Part shown: positions 10,491-20,102 of the stretch, one piece after another
Layout of the letters: the number at the start of each line of letters is the position of its first letter
Position numbering within the stretch: position 1 is the first letter of the stretch
Assembly: GCA_016801845.1 (NCBI GenBank)
Contig: CM028914.1
Span: forward strand, 16,782,772 to 16,846,771
Direction of reading: 5' to 3'
Source: Polydactylus sextarius
Lineage: Eukaryota; Chordata; Actinopteri; Polynemidae
DNA length: 64,000 nucleotides
Program-made: the position numbers and the translations under genes
Notes under the pieces: generated by a model
What the model was told of the DNA's origin: nothing
Seen by the model: the letters and a program-made list of their open reading frames with translations, nothing else
Database searches by the model: none

Positions 10491-12463
10491 CTTGGAAAAT
10501 AAGAATTTTATTACAACACACAGACAGTGTATATCCAGTCACTTTCAAAGCATGTAACATATATAGTTAGACCTGAAAACTGGCTGCAGTGAGTACAAAG
10601 CCAGAGCCAAGTATTGTAATTGTCAAAACACACCACATGCTCAATAACATCCATTACCTCTGGACACTTCACGACATACAGAGTAGATGTGAGCATGCCA
10701 GACTCCTGAAAAACAATTACTTTGCATAATAATGTACTGTACAAACTTCTATTGCATATTGATGTACTGTACAAAAATGAACAGACTGCTCTGTAGTATA
10801 ACTGGAAAACATTAACCACATGGAGCAGGTTTAGTATGTTGCAGTGTAAATGGGAGAATGACACTGGTGTAGAACTGAAGGTACATGACGAACAGTTGAG
10901 GCTGCGCCACGGCCACACTTACAATGACATATCCTGTAGATTCTCACCTGTTTAGGACTCAAACGTGTAAGAACACGTGAAAAGCACCTCTGACTCTTTT
11001 GTGCTAAGGCAACCCTGACAATTTTTTTTAATGTAAAAATAAGGCAAACAAATTAGCTTGAACAGTAAGTGAGCTGCCATATTAACACAAGTAAGAACAA
11101 GTTTTGTAATTTAATATATATATGTATAGCATGAATCGGGCACTTTCTGTAGTCAATATACATACCATGAGGTGTTTTAGGTTTGGATTATAACACAAGT
11201 TAAAGATGCAAGCCACACAAGAATAAAGTGGAAGACATGTTCAAATTGTAACAGTGTCTAGTGGACACTTGAATGAAGTGGATGCTGTATAAATAACAAG
11301 GGCAAAGCAAATTCCAAGCATCCTCCCACTGAGGTACAGGCGTGGTATTAACCGTGGCTTTTATAATATGCAGACAGTCAATACAGCCAACAACCTCTAT
11401 TTCTGTGTCCACTACTTAAAAAACAAACAAACAAACAAAAAAAAAAAAACGTACCTCTAAAAATACCCATGAATTCAGATGATACATGGAGGCGCTTGGA
11501 ATGCAATAATATGACTATCCAAAGAAGAAGAGGACAGTCATGTCATACATCACATCACATTTCATAAAAAAAAGAAAAGAAAAAATACCTTTAAAAAGAA
11601 GGTTCACTCAAATCACACACATCTATGCATATGTATAGGTATAGGTACCACCTTGGTAAAGGAGAGAATGTATTGTGATTTTTGTCCTCTGATTTGGGTG
11701 AACTAACACATTTAACACCATCTCACATGTGCATAAGATTCACCAAATAGCGGAATATCATTGTGATACAGTACATAATGAGCTGCTGATAAAAGAAAAA
11801 AAAACAAATAATGCAATACCCGCATAATTTCCTCAAACTGTTGCTTTTCACTTTCAGTCCATTATTTTGTACCCTACACTATTACCCCTACCAGGGGCTT
11901 CCATTGTAACTGAACAATATGAGATGAAAAGTAACCATAAAGTATAGTAGCATATTTCACCAAAGAGGAAAGATTCAAAACAACTAGTGGGAGGTTTAAA
12001 CCTCCAGACAAGGAAAGGCCAACATATTCTAGCATCCAATAAGTCAAAACAATCTAAAATAGTTAATTTATTTCATAAAAATCTTGACTGCCTTTGTCAC
12101 AGTTCTAGAGAACTGATGTTATGTCAGATTGTAGAGATCTTCGTCAAAATACATATTTTTGGATATACTGTACATACTTATAAGTATGAAAATAGATTGT
12201 GTAGATTGAACAAATCTAAAATTTTAATTTGAAATTTCCAAACGCTAAAACTTAAAGAGGGGGCAGGAATAGAAGCAAAGGGAAGGGTTTAAAACACCAA
12301 CACATTTACAATCTGAAATTTCTCACATATTTACAGAAACAAAGAGGTTTGTATAAAAAAGTATACATCTAGGAATAGGCCTGTAACACACCTGGTACAT
12401 AAGCAACACGATGCAGATTATCTTCCTGGTCTCAGGGCAAAAACACTTTTTGTAAGACAAGAT
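10490..12463 (-). other. ppm1d: Probable ppm1d 3' untranslated region
   Basis: AT-rich stretch between the ppm1d stop codon and the AATAAA at 10507. It contains a two-copy tandem repeat of about 28 bp (10722-10778, unit around TGTACTGTACAAA), an oligo-A-rich tract at 11418-11450, and a minus-strand frame at 11200-11412 with the words VVGCIDCLHI that might be a relic of a Harbinger transposase. The long open frame at 10511-10918 has no recognised domain and is taken as chance. Confidence 0.45.
10507..10512 (-). terminator. AATAAA poly(A) signal, probable ppm1d 3' end
   Basis: Minus-strand AATAAA about 1.95 kb past the ppm1d stop codon, followed by a GT-rich tract (caggtttgttttgatgtcc on the minus strand), as expected for a cleavage and polyadenylation site. 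Another minus-strand AATAAA at about 12067-12072 could give a shorter 3' UTR. Confidence 0.5.
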
Positions 12464-12904
12464 TCAGCACACACACAAGGCAGTGTTGTGGTGCTGTGAC
12501 AGGATACTGCGTTCCTCAGAGGAGCTTCTTTCTTTTTTCGGAGCACGGTTTTGACGGGATTGTTCACCTGGTGCATCGCCATGATGCGTCTTTAGCGATG
12601 TACTTTTGTTGGGGGGCCGGCCGGGCCGACGGCGCGGACCTTCAAGTTCAGTAGGGGCGTGCAGAGAGCGGCGAGACCTTTTCGGTGGAGGAGCAGAGGT
12701 GCCGCAGTCAATTGGAGGTGCTGAGTCTTGTTTTTCGAAAACATTCTCTGAACCGTCTGAGGGGAGCAGTGTGGCCCTCCCGGAGTCAACATCAGGTAAG
12801 AGCTGTGCGGTGGCACAGAAGGCTGCTTCATACAACCCAAATGCCTGCTCCAGAGGTGTGGAACTTTCTCTGAATGAGGAAGGACCATTCACTGCGTCGC
12901 TCCA
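12464..12904 (-). CDS. ppm1d: ppm1d coding exon 6 (last): C-terminal tail
   Basis: Encodes residues 428-573 and the stop. The exon opens after the acceptor tttcag in phase 0, matching the phase-0 end of exon 5. The PP2C fold is already complete, so this is the regulatory tail. It holds a basic cluster PPPKRSRRS (about 499-507), a likely nuclear localisation signal, and RRRPGRPPNK (about 518-527), which looks like an AT-hook. It ends with the residues CVC, the same last three residues as mammalian PPM1D, which anchors the end of the gene. The tail is shorter than in the 605-residue human protein. Between the landmarks it is diverged. Confidence 0.93.
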   Translation of the reverse strand, partial: WSDAVNGPSSFRESSTPLEQAFGLYEAAFCATAQLLPDVDSGRATLLPSDGSENVFEKQDSAPPIDCGTSAPPPKRSRRSLHAPTELEGPRRRPGRPPNKSTSLKTHHGDAPGEQSRQNRAPKKERSSSEERSILSQHHNTALCVC

Positions 12905-14265
12905 CTGAAACGAAGAACATGGAAAAAAAAAAAAATTAAAATATAATAACAGTGATCATCATCTCATTCTTGCATTTAATTACTAATAAAGTAATATCCT
13001 TTTTCCATAAATGTAAATTAATTAAAACTGCGTCTTTTTTTCCCCTCATCAAGAATAAAGAAAAACTTTAAAACATTAAAAATGACACAAACAGATGAAA
13101 CTTTTACAAATGATCCATGGACTTAAATCATGGAAATAAACAATAGTTTAAAACAATATTGATTTAACATATATTCAAATGGTTATATGTTGAGTTATAG
13201 GTGTGCTGCATGCACAAGTGACAATGAATTATATAAAGAATGTATGCGGTAAATATAGATGTATGACTTTATTTGCAGTATTGGTGCTTTGGTGATACCA
13301 AAAGGCTTCCCAAACTACAAAAGACACTAGACACTGTCCACTGACAGCCGTGATCTTTGATCACCTTGATCATCTTAAGACCATCTTGCCTTTAGCCCTT
13401 TAAGTATATAGTGGGAGGAGAGGACACCACCACTGAATCTAATAACTGCAAAGTTTTCAAGCTCTGGTCTAACGAACTGTAAGAGTCTGAAGGTGTTGAA
13501 ACTAAGGTAACTGGACTTAGTTGTAGATTCTTAAAAATGTTTTGCCTCTAATCCAAGATGCTTCTTCAGTCATGATTGGTAGATTTCCAGAATTTATCCT
13601 GTGTGGGGAGAAGCATCCTCAAGGATCTACAACCATGCCCTTAGATTCAACACCTTCGGATACAACAACCTGAATAATTTGAATCATCACATTTAACTAT
13701 AAGAGTATTTTGTTATTTTCATCTCCAAACAGCTGAACAGCTGCCACAAGGTTCAGCAAAACGAGTCTTGCTATTGTGCGAGTATTAAATTCATTGAAGT
13801 CATTGTTGCTGACACTTCTGACAGTTTTTTCGTTACTGAGCAGTCACCTCACTACCACTCCAGGCATGGCCATCCCTCATGTTCTTCTCCATATATCTCA
13901 TCTTCTTCATAAAACATGCCATCCTCATGCTCCGCCTGTTGGCCCCGAAAACAAAGAGTGATTTGGTGAACCAGTGGTCCACTGATGGAAACCAGTGGTG
14001 TGACCGTTGGTGTATATGAACCATTATATTTTAACAGTGAAAGCATTAAAATGACAATAAAATGGACTGGAATATATAAAGGACAATACAGTGAACAGCA
14101 AACAACAAACACACAAATATAGTCAGTATATTTTTCCATAGTCAAAGTGGTCTTGAGGTATTTCCTCCAGTAGTGACCAACTCCGCTTTTGGAAAATATC
14201 TGTTGTTATGATTTATCCTGATGAAATTTTATATAATGAGGATGCAACAAAGCTATAGGACTGAC
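12905..14265 (-). other. ppm1d: ppm1d intron 5 with a foldback repeat
   Basis: A 1.36-kb intron bounded by GTCAGT (donor after CCCAAAG) and TTTCAG (acceptor). It contains the inverted repeat described at 13489-13657. If the intron were retained, the frame would run on for about 20 residues to a stop at 14206, giving a phosphatase without the tail. Confidence 0.85.
13489..13657. repeat. Foldback (MITE-like) inverted repeat
   Basis: The left arm begins AAGGTGTTGAAACTAAGG and continues through TTGTAGATTCTT. The right arm, read on the other strand, begins AAGGTGTTGAATCTAAGG and continues through TTGTAGATCCTT. Arms of about 40 bp flank a centre of about 85 bp containing 'gatgcttcttcagtcatgat'. 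This looks like a short non-autonomous foldback element of a kind scattered through fish genomes. Confidence 0.8.
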
Positions 14266-14493
14266 CTTTGGGACTTCACACGTGTTATAAGGAGTCCCCG
14301 GGTATGGAACGTGGTCAATTCCAGTTGCCATGTCAACAACAATCTCATCTCGATGCATAGGGATAGGTGGTCCTCCACGCTCCTGCAGGGCCAGGACGAT
14401 GACTGTTGTGTTGTCTGCACGGAGCATGCGTTCTTTCCAAAACAGTAGCGCTGTGCATCCCAATCGGCGGGCACAAGACATTCCCTTTGGTCC
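14266..14493 (-). CDS. ppm1d: ppm1d coding exon 5
   Basis: Encodes residues 352-427 (76 codons, phase 0 at both ends). Key block: CARRLGCTALLFWKERMLR followed by ADNTTVIVL. The Asp-Asn pair (about D378, N379) is the last metal-coordinating motif of the PP2C active site, and RADNT is nearly invariant between PPM1D orthologues. The remainder (ERGGPPIPMHRDE and on) leaves the catalytic domain. Acceptor TTAAG and donor CCCAAAG|GTCAGT were read on the minus strand. Confidence 0.96.
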
Positions 14494-14618
14494 CTTAACA
14501 AGCAGAAGGACAAATAAATTTTTATTGTTATCTTATTGTTAACAATAATATACATCCTATTGTTGTAAGGCTCCAACTCCAAATATGAAAACTAAGGAAA
14601 AAAGCCACAATTACGTAC

Positions 14619-14800
14619 CACCATTTTGTCATGGCTATAACACATATTAACTGCATTCTTGGGCGGCATCATATTCCATAATCCATCACTGCCAAGGATG
14701 ATGTAGCGATGTCGTTTGGGGTCAAGGGTCATCACAGTCGTGTCAGGCTCTGGAGAAACTACAAACTCCCCACTGTAGAAATCATAGCTCCACAGATCAC
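14619..14800 (-). CDS. ppm1d: ppm1d coding exon 4
   Basis: Encodes the end of residue 291 to residue 351. [20 protein letters not shown] is followed by YIILGSDGLWNMMPPKNAV. The GSDG motif (Asp about 329) coordinates the catalytic metal pair. Acceptor ttttcacag, donor ATGGTG|GTACGT. The exon is nearly identical in pattern to human PPM1D ([20 protein letters not shown]), which makes the family call firm. Confidence 0.97.
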
Positions 14801-14913
14801 CTGTGAAAAAAAAACGTCATGTTTGGAGGAACAATTATATATTCATTTCCAATAAACACTGTAATCTTTTTGGACATTAATCCTTGAAAAAAAAAAGGGT
14901 GAATCATTTTTAC

Positions 14914-15038
14914 CGAGAGAGCGAGCTACAGCCAGGAAGGGGATTTGGTCGATGACTGTACTTCTCCTCACTGGGCCATTATGAGTCAGTCTAGGCCTCT
15001 TCCACACGACACGGTTCACTCCAGATTTCTTCATTACA
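14914..15038 (-). CDS. ppm1d: ppm1d coding exon 3: Wip1-specific basic loop
   Basis: Encodes the end of residue 249 to the start of residue 291: VMKKSGVNRVVWKRPRLTHN, then GPVRRSTVIDQIPFLAVARS. This basic, proline-containing insertion (B-loop and flap region) is specific to PPM1D among PP2C enzymes and is used in substrate recognition and allosteric control. It is almost identical to the mammalian protein. Acceptor tatacag, donor CTCTCG|GTAAAA. Phases fit exons 2 and 4. Confidence 0.97.
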
Positions 15039-15129
15039 CTGTATACACAGAAAGACATGACACTATCTGGCAATCATTGATCTTACAATATAATTGAAGC
15101 ATCGTCTGAGGCCCTTTCTGCCAACTTAC

Positions 15130-15358
15130 CTGCCACCCAGTCGTTCAATTCTTTCTTTTTCTTTAGGAAGTTCAGGTTTATGGTCTTGCGTTACTTCAAG
15201 TGCCTGGAGTGTGATATCAGAATCATTTTCTTGAACTCCAACCACCACTGCCGAATCCCCTACATGGGCAACGTACATGTGACTCCCTCGGATCACAATC
15301 ACACTAGCTGTGGTGCCTGATGTACTGGGCAGGCCAGTAATAGTCTTTGGCCACTCCG
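15130..15358 (-). CDS. ppm1d: ppm1d coding exon 2
   Basis: Encodes the end of residue 173 to the start of residue 249. It contains EWPKTITGLPSTSGTTASV and then MYVAHVGDSAVV. The VGDS motif (Asp about 207) and the TTAS strand are standard PP2C elements. It continues to VTQDHKPELPKEKERIE and the Gly-Gly turn before exon 3. Acceptor ctctttccag, donor GGCAG|GTAAGT. Confidence 0.97.
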
Positions 15359-17049
15359 CTGGAAAGAGAAAATCGATAAATAAAAAGGATTAAAAGTGAT
15401 GAATGCCACGCTTTGATCAAATATATGGCACAGTTTACAATGTGAACCTCTGCTTACTGAACTTACGATGAATCCGTCTTACACAGAACATTAACGACAG
15501 CATTTAGAGGATTATTAAAATAAACAATAAGACAGTTAAGAAGCTTCTCCACCTGTCACGAAAGTGTTAACATTGTAGCTAACATGTAGCTCAGGATGAC
15601 TTGTTCTTACCACAAAGTGTCAGCGCTTAGCACACATGAAAACATACACATTGACCGAATTTCAGTCTGTAAGCAGTTCTGGGGCAAAAGTGCACCTGTT
15701 TGTAAACAGCTGTAAACAGCTTGCATCCTTGAGAGCATTTGGAGCAATTGTTTGATTGTATCCTCTGTATTTGTTAACTCAGTTCTAGCGAAGCTTCCTA
15801 TGGCATAAAAGTAAAACAACCACTGTGGGTGTCAACATCTCGGTTTGCTTTGCCTTTCTCTCTTTCACAGTGAGCTGCTGTCATCTGAGCCTCATTTATC
15901 AAGTCTGGCTTTTAAAGGAATAGGCTAAATAATGAGAATGTCAACTTAAATTACCCAAACTAGCTATATATACAGTGCTGTGCAACACCTTCATGCAACA
16001 TGAGGTCATATTAATCTACAAGAATAACAAGGAGCACTGCAACAGATGGTACGGCCCCCTAAAGCCCTGATCGCAGTATCATCATGTTAGTTTGGGATTA
16101 CATGAAGAGACAGGAGGAATTAGGGCATCAACTGATGACTACAACAACTACATTCTCAATTAACTGATTTCTTTGATCTATTAATCATTGCTAATGTATG
16201 AAAAGTATTTGTACAGTGAGTTTACAGTTTAGCCTAAGGATGTTTGAGAAGCTAGAAAGAGCAAATATTTATCATTTTTGCTTGCATGATGACTTACACA
16301 ATTATTAGATGAGAAAATAGTGATTAATCAACTGACAAAACAGTGCAACTTGGCTTAAACCCACAGAGCTGTGATATATGCTTTCAGATGTTTGGAGAAA
16401 CCTATTGCCAAGTATCTTGAGAAAATATGTGCAGTGTGTGAAAGAGAAGACCTAAAGACTTGAAAAGGTCGTCACACCAAATTATTGATCTGACTTCATG
16501 ATAGGTGACAAATGACATCTCTTTTGCAGCATTATGCTCATGCTTTTAGTGCCCGAAACCTTTGTAAGTGTTGATCACAGTATCTCATATGTCATATTAA
16601 GTGTGTATGTATATACTTTCATTATTAGCTATGTTTAAACTGAATGGTCTAGCAGAAAATATAAAGTTATAACCTGAGACGGTAATTACATCAAACAGGT
16701 TTAAGATAATCTTCTGTCCTAACACTCGACGCAGCAGATAATTTCATTTATTTGTTTTCTAGTGGGAGTTGAGGCTTGTTTTGTGTTTAACCTTGAAACC
16801 ACTCATCAACCAAACATTCATCACTTCCAATGTGTTGGTCACGTCAACTCTGAGCACTGAGTCCTCGTCAGATGAAAGCTGATTGTGTTCATTTGTATTG
16901 GAAAACAGTCAGCACGGGGCTGGGCATCGTCATACAAGAGGAGGACACTGCCCCATGTGACACAGTTTTCTTTTCAATGTTAACAGCAAATAACAGTCAT
17001 AAAACCAAAGGCAAAATCTCAAAGTAATCGTAACTTTAATGTGACTTAC
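15359..17049 (-). other. ppm1d: ppm1d intron 1
   Basis: A 1.69-kb intron with strong donor AC|GTAAGT and acceptor ctctttccag. No transposon coding sequence or other exon was recognised inside it. Confidence 0.85.
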
Positions 17050-17566
17050 GTAGCTCTTTCCACATTGCATGGTGACAGGCAATGAAACCTTTACGAAGAG
17101 CAGCACACACTTCACTGTGGTCCTTGGACCAGAACCCACGCTGCCTTTTCAACAGATCCCACAGATGTTCTTGTGCGAAATGCGCGGCTTCTCGCCCACC
17201 GTGGCCGTCGAAAACAGCGAGAAACGCCACAGACCTACGAGTGTCGACTACGTGCTCTGCGACTTTTTCGTCTGATGCCGGTGCGCTGTTGTTGCCGCTG
17301 TCCTCGTTTGATAGACTCTCCACCCACATTGCAGAAGCTGGTCCAGATTCAGCAGCAACGTCATGTTCATGTGCTTCGTTTTCAGTCTGTTTAGTAGGTT
17401 CGCTCTCCGTTTTTTCCTGTCCTCCATGTCTCTGCGACTTTGGATAATCTTCGACTGGCGACGCCGTCGGCTCGTACTCGATCCTTATATCGACAACATC
17501 CTCCATGTATTTCCTCCCTCCTTGCTCGGAAAACGCACTCATACGAAATATTATTGACTCGTCCAT
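17050..17566 (-). CDS. ppm1d: ppm1d (Wip1) coding exon 1: PP2C phosphatase N-terminus
   Basis: PPM1D is a metal-dependent Ser/Thr phosphatase of the PP2C family, induced by p53, that works in the nucleus to switch off the DNA-damage response (ATM, p53, p38 and H2AX are known substrates of the mammalian enzyme). Exon 1 encodes residues 1-172 plus one base. Start ATG at 17566 is followed by SAFSEQGGRKYMEDV (residues 10-24), the first PP2C motif. Residues 25-110 are an acidic, low-complexity insertion where human PPM1D also has a variable insertion. SVAFLAVFDGHGGREAAHFA holds the metal-binding DGHGG (D120). It ends ACHHAMWKEL. The six exons join in phase to 573 residues (human 605), with no break, so the gene looks functional. 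Which fish duplicate (a or b) it is cannot be told from sequence alone. Confidence 0.96.
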
Positions 17567-17850
17567 GATTGCGAACGCTTAATTGTTATTATCTAAACAA
17601 TTAAATGGCACATGTAGTCGCCTACAGCGGCAACCTATTTTTTTTAAAACCGATTTTGCCGCGATTGTGTGCCCGAAGGCTTCCTTCCTTTTTGTTTATC
17701 TTCTCCGAGACGTCTGCTCTACGTAATGGCGTCACATTTCTCCTCCTATCATCTCAGCAACCACGCATGGCACGCTTGACTAAAAGGATGCTTTCCAGGG
17801 CACTCGGAAATATTGGAATTACATGGAGCATGTAGCTCGGACGTGGCCCA
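17567..17850 (-). promoter_or_regulatory. ppm1d: Probable ppm1d promoter and 5' UTR in a CpG-rich block
   Basis: CpG dinucleotides are dense from about 17150 (inside exon 1) to about 17850, unlike the surroundings, which fits a CpG-type housekeeping promoter. No convincing TATA box was seen. The transcription start cannot be placed. A p53 element was not identified. Confidence 0.5.
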
Positions 17851-19133
17851 TTTCTCGACTTAAGCGATGACACAATACCACAATTTTATTTGTAATAGAC
17901 GAGTTTCAGCGGCAACCTCATATATTTTCACATTATCTTGAAGATTTAATAGAACTTTCGAAAACCGAAGCTTGAAGAAACGAGGATACTTAAACATAGC
18001 AAACTTTGAATTGAATTCAGCACAATATGGCGGCAACAGCCAAAGCAAACAATTCACAGTTGTTGTTGTAGTGACAATAGACTGCATGGTTGTGACAGTA
18101 TGACCACGTGTGTAAAATTCACAAATAAATATAGAGTTTTACAAATACAGTTTGAGCTCACATGCAGAGTCAGTGGTCATTACAGTAAATTAAGCTAACT
18201 GAAAATGAAGCCAATCTCTACTCAGGCACACTCTTATGGTAAGCTACAACTTGAAAGATATTAAGTTAAATATAATAATGAATTTGTGGCACAGTCTGTG
18301 AAAACAGGTCTGAAATGAAAATGTTGAAAGGACTCATCATTGCAAAGACCTGCAGTTTGCTTAACTTTGACTCCTTGGCCTCAACCGACATTGAACCTGC
18401 AGACTTGCTCAGACCTGCTGATTAGTGTGGAATGACCTCAGACCTGAACTTGTACCAAAAGTTGTTTTGTTTTGTCTCAATGCCTAATCATAATGGTGTT
18501 GAAGGTGAGGCTTTCTCACACATTTTGACAAGTCATGGCAGGAAAAAGCGCATAACAGGTGATAACTAATAACATTAGTACGTGAATAACATTCCATTTA
18601 TATGCTTTTCTTTTAGTGTCCTGGTACACAGTAGCTGGCTTACTGTGATGCTGCTGCAAGGCACACACTGCTTCTTATCTTGATATCTTAATAGTATCAC
18701 TTAATATTATTCCATATAAATCTGCTGTGTAGTACAAACAGTTTTTATGAGATTGTACCACAGAAAAAAGTGTGCATAGTTGGGGAGTTATTACTGCTGC
18801 ACATTTGAATGTATTTGAATGTATTTGAATGAATCTCCCTATCAAGTAGTGCTCTGGTAATGCCAGGTGGTGGCAGCGTTAATCCAGTCAAACAGACTTT
18901 TATTTTACACATTTTCTCCACAGTTTCCATGGAACTTTATTGTATTGTGCAATTTATTGTACACTGTAGGTTTATCCACAGTTATACGCAGGCATTTGAT
19001 TCAAAGTAATTTCCAAATCGTTGGTTTGCTCTGCAGTGAGCACGTATTCCACTCAGCTTTGTGCTTTCTTGGTTTCTGTCTTCTTGGATTTTGCCTTCTC
19101 CTTTCAGGGAAAATCTTTGTTCTTCATCTCCCT

Positions 19134-19150
19134 CTTGTGTGTGTGTGTGT

Positions 19151-19191
<41 letters not shown>
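19134..19191. repeat. (GT)n followed by (GA)n microsatellite
   Basis: About nine GT units followed by about 19 GA units. Open frames crossing it (Arg-Glu or Ser-Leu repeats) are artefacts. Confidence 0.97.
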
Positions 19192-19195
<4 letters not shown>

Positions 19196-19328
19196 ATGTG
19201 CATGATGTGCATTTAAGTGGAGATGTAGGAATTTCCCACACTATACTGTCCCTCAGTGTCTCCATCCCTTCATCCTTTAATACCCGAGGCTCTGACCTTG
19301 ACTTTAACCCCGAAAACCCCTATGTTTT

Positions 19329-19329
19329 C

Positions 19330-19403
<74 letters not shown>
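19329..19403. repeat. (TTTC)n microsatellite
   Basis: About 18 tetranucleotide units, uninterrupted homopyrimidine on the plus strand. Confidence 0.97.
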
Positions 19404-19405
<2 letters not shown>

Positions 19406-20070
19406 TCTTTACTGTTTATGTCCATTAATAGTTAAGTCCTCAGAGAGGTCCTGTCTGCACACAGGCTACCATTACAGATGAAGAGGCAAAGTGATTTCCA
19501 TGTAAATGGTGTCAGAATGTCATTTTCAAGTGAAGCTGCAGAGAAAATGAATTCCTGAAGACGAAAAAGATTACCATGGGGCAATGACACCTGGATTGCA
19601 TTCTCGCAGATTTCCCCATGCAGCCCTTGTATAATGCTTCATCCATAAAAATAGCTTTGTTTGGCTCTTGACTGTGTAGATGCTGAAGTGTCAGTCAGCT
19701 CAGCTTAGGGGGAAAGGGAAAAGGACTCAAATATTACCATATAAATGTATGGTAATAGAACCACTGGTCACTCTTTGATATGAGCAAATCACATTTGAAC
19801 TTAATGCATAAGTGTGAGAGATCAATCTAACTGAAGGAATTTGTTTCCTCAGCAGTGTAATAATCAATTGCTGTGGTACATGCTATCCAGGTTAAATAAA
19901 TTATATATGGAGCTCAGTAGACCATATGGCTGATCATTGGTCTGTATGACAGATTCACCTACAAACAAATGTTAAGACTTGAGCAATAAAACCAGAGATC
20001 AACAGGTTAATGTCAAACTAGACCCTTTTGTCTTTTGTTTCTCTCTCTGTCTCGCTCTCTTTTTTAACAG

Positions 20071-20102
20071 GGAGGAGACAGACAATCAACTCTTCCACAG
20101 AG
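20071..20102 (+). other. robo2: Candidate untranslated leader exon of robo
   Basis: A 32-nt segment between a very good acceptor (long pyrimidine tract ending ttttttaacag) and a good donor (CAGAG|GTTAGT). It has no ATG. It is on the same strand as, and upstream of, the first robo coding exon, which itself starts with an acceptor and so needs an upstream exon. Prediction from splice signals only. Confidence 0.35.

Larger units (their letters stand above)
17851..20070. other. Intergenic region between ppm1d and robo
   Basis: No coding exon recognised. It contains a three-copy TATTTGAATG tandem (about 18795-18830), a CTCF-like word CCAGGTGGTGGCAGC at 18863-18877, and microsatellites. The first exon and promoter of the distal robo transcript may lie here. 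Confidence 0.5.

Noticed and set aside
10511..10918. 135-residue minus-strand frame
   Set aside because: No domain, biased composition, contains a tandem repeat, and sits in the presumed ppm1d 3' UTR.
17069..17557. Plus-strand frames opposite ppm1d exon 1
   Set aside because: Shadows of the coding exon on the other strand in a CpG-rich region.
18867..19428. Frames of 76-135 residues across 19 kb
   Set aside because: Driven by (GA)n and (TTTC)n microsatellites.
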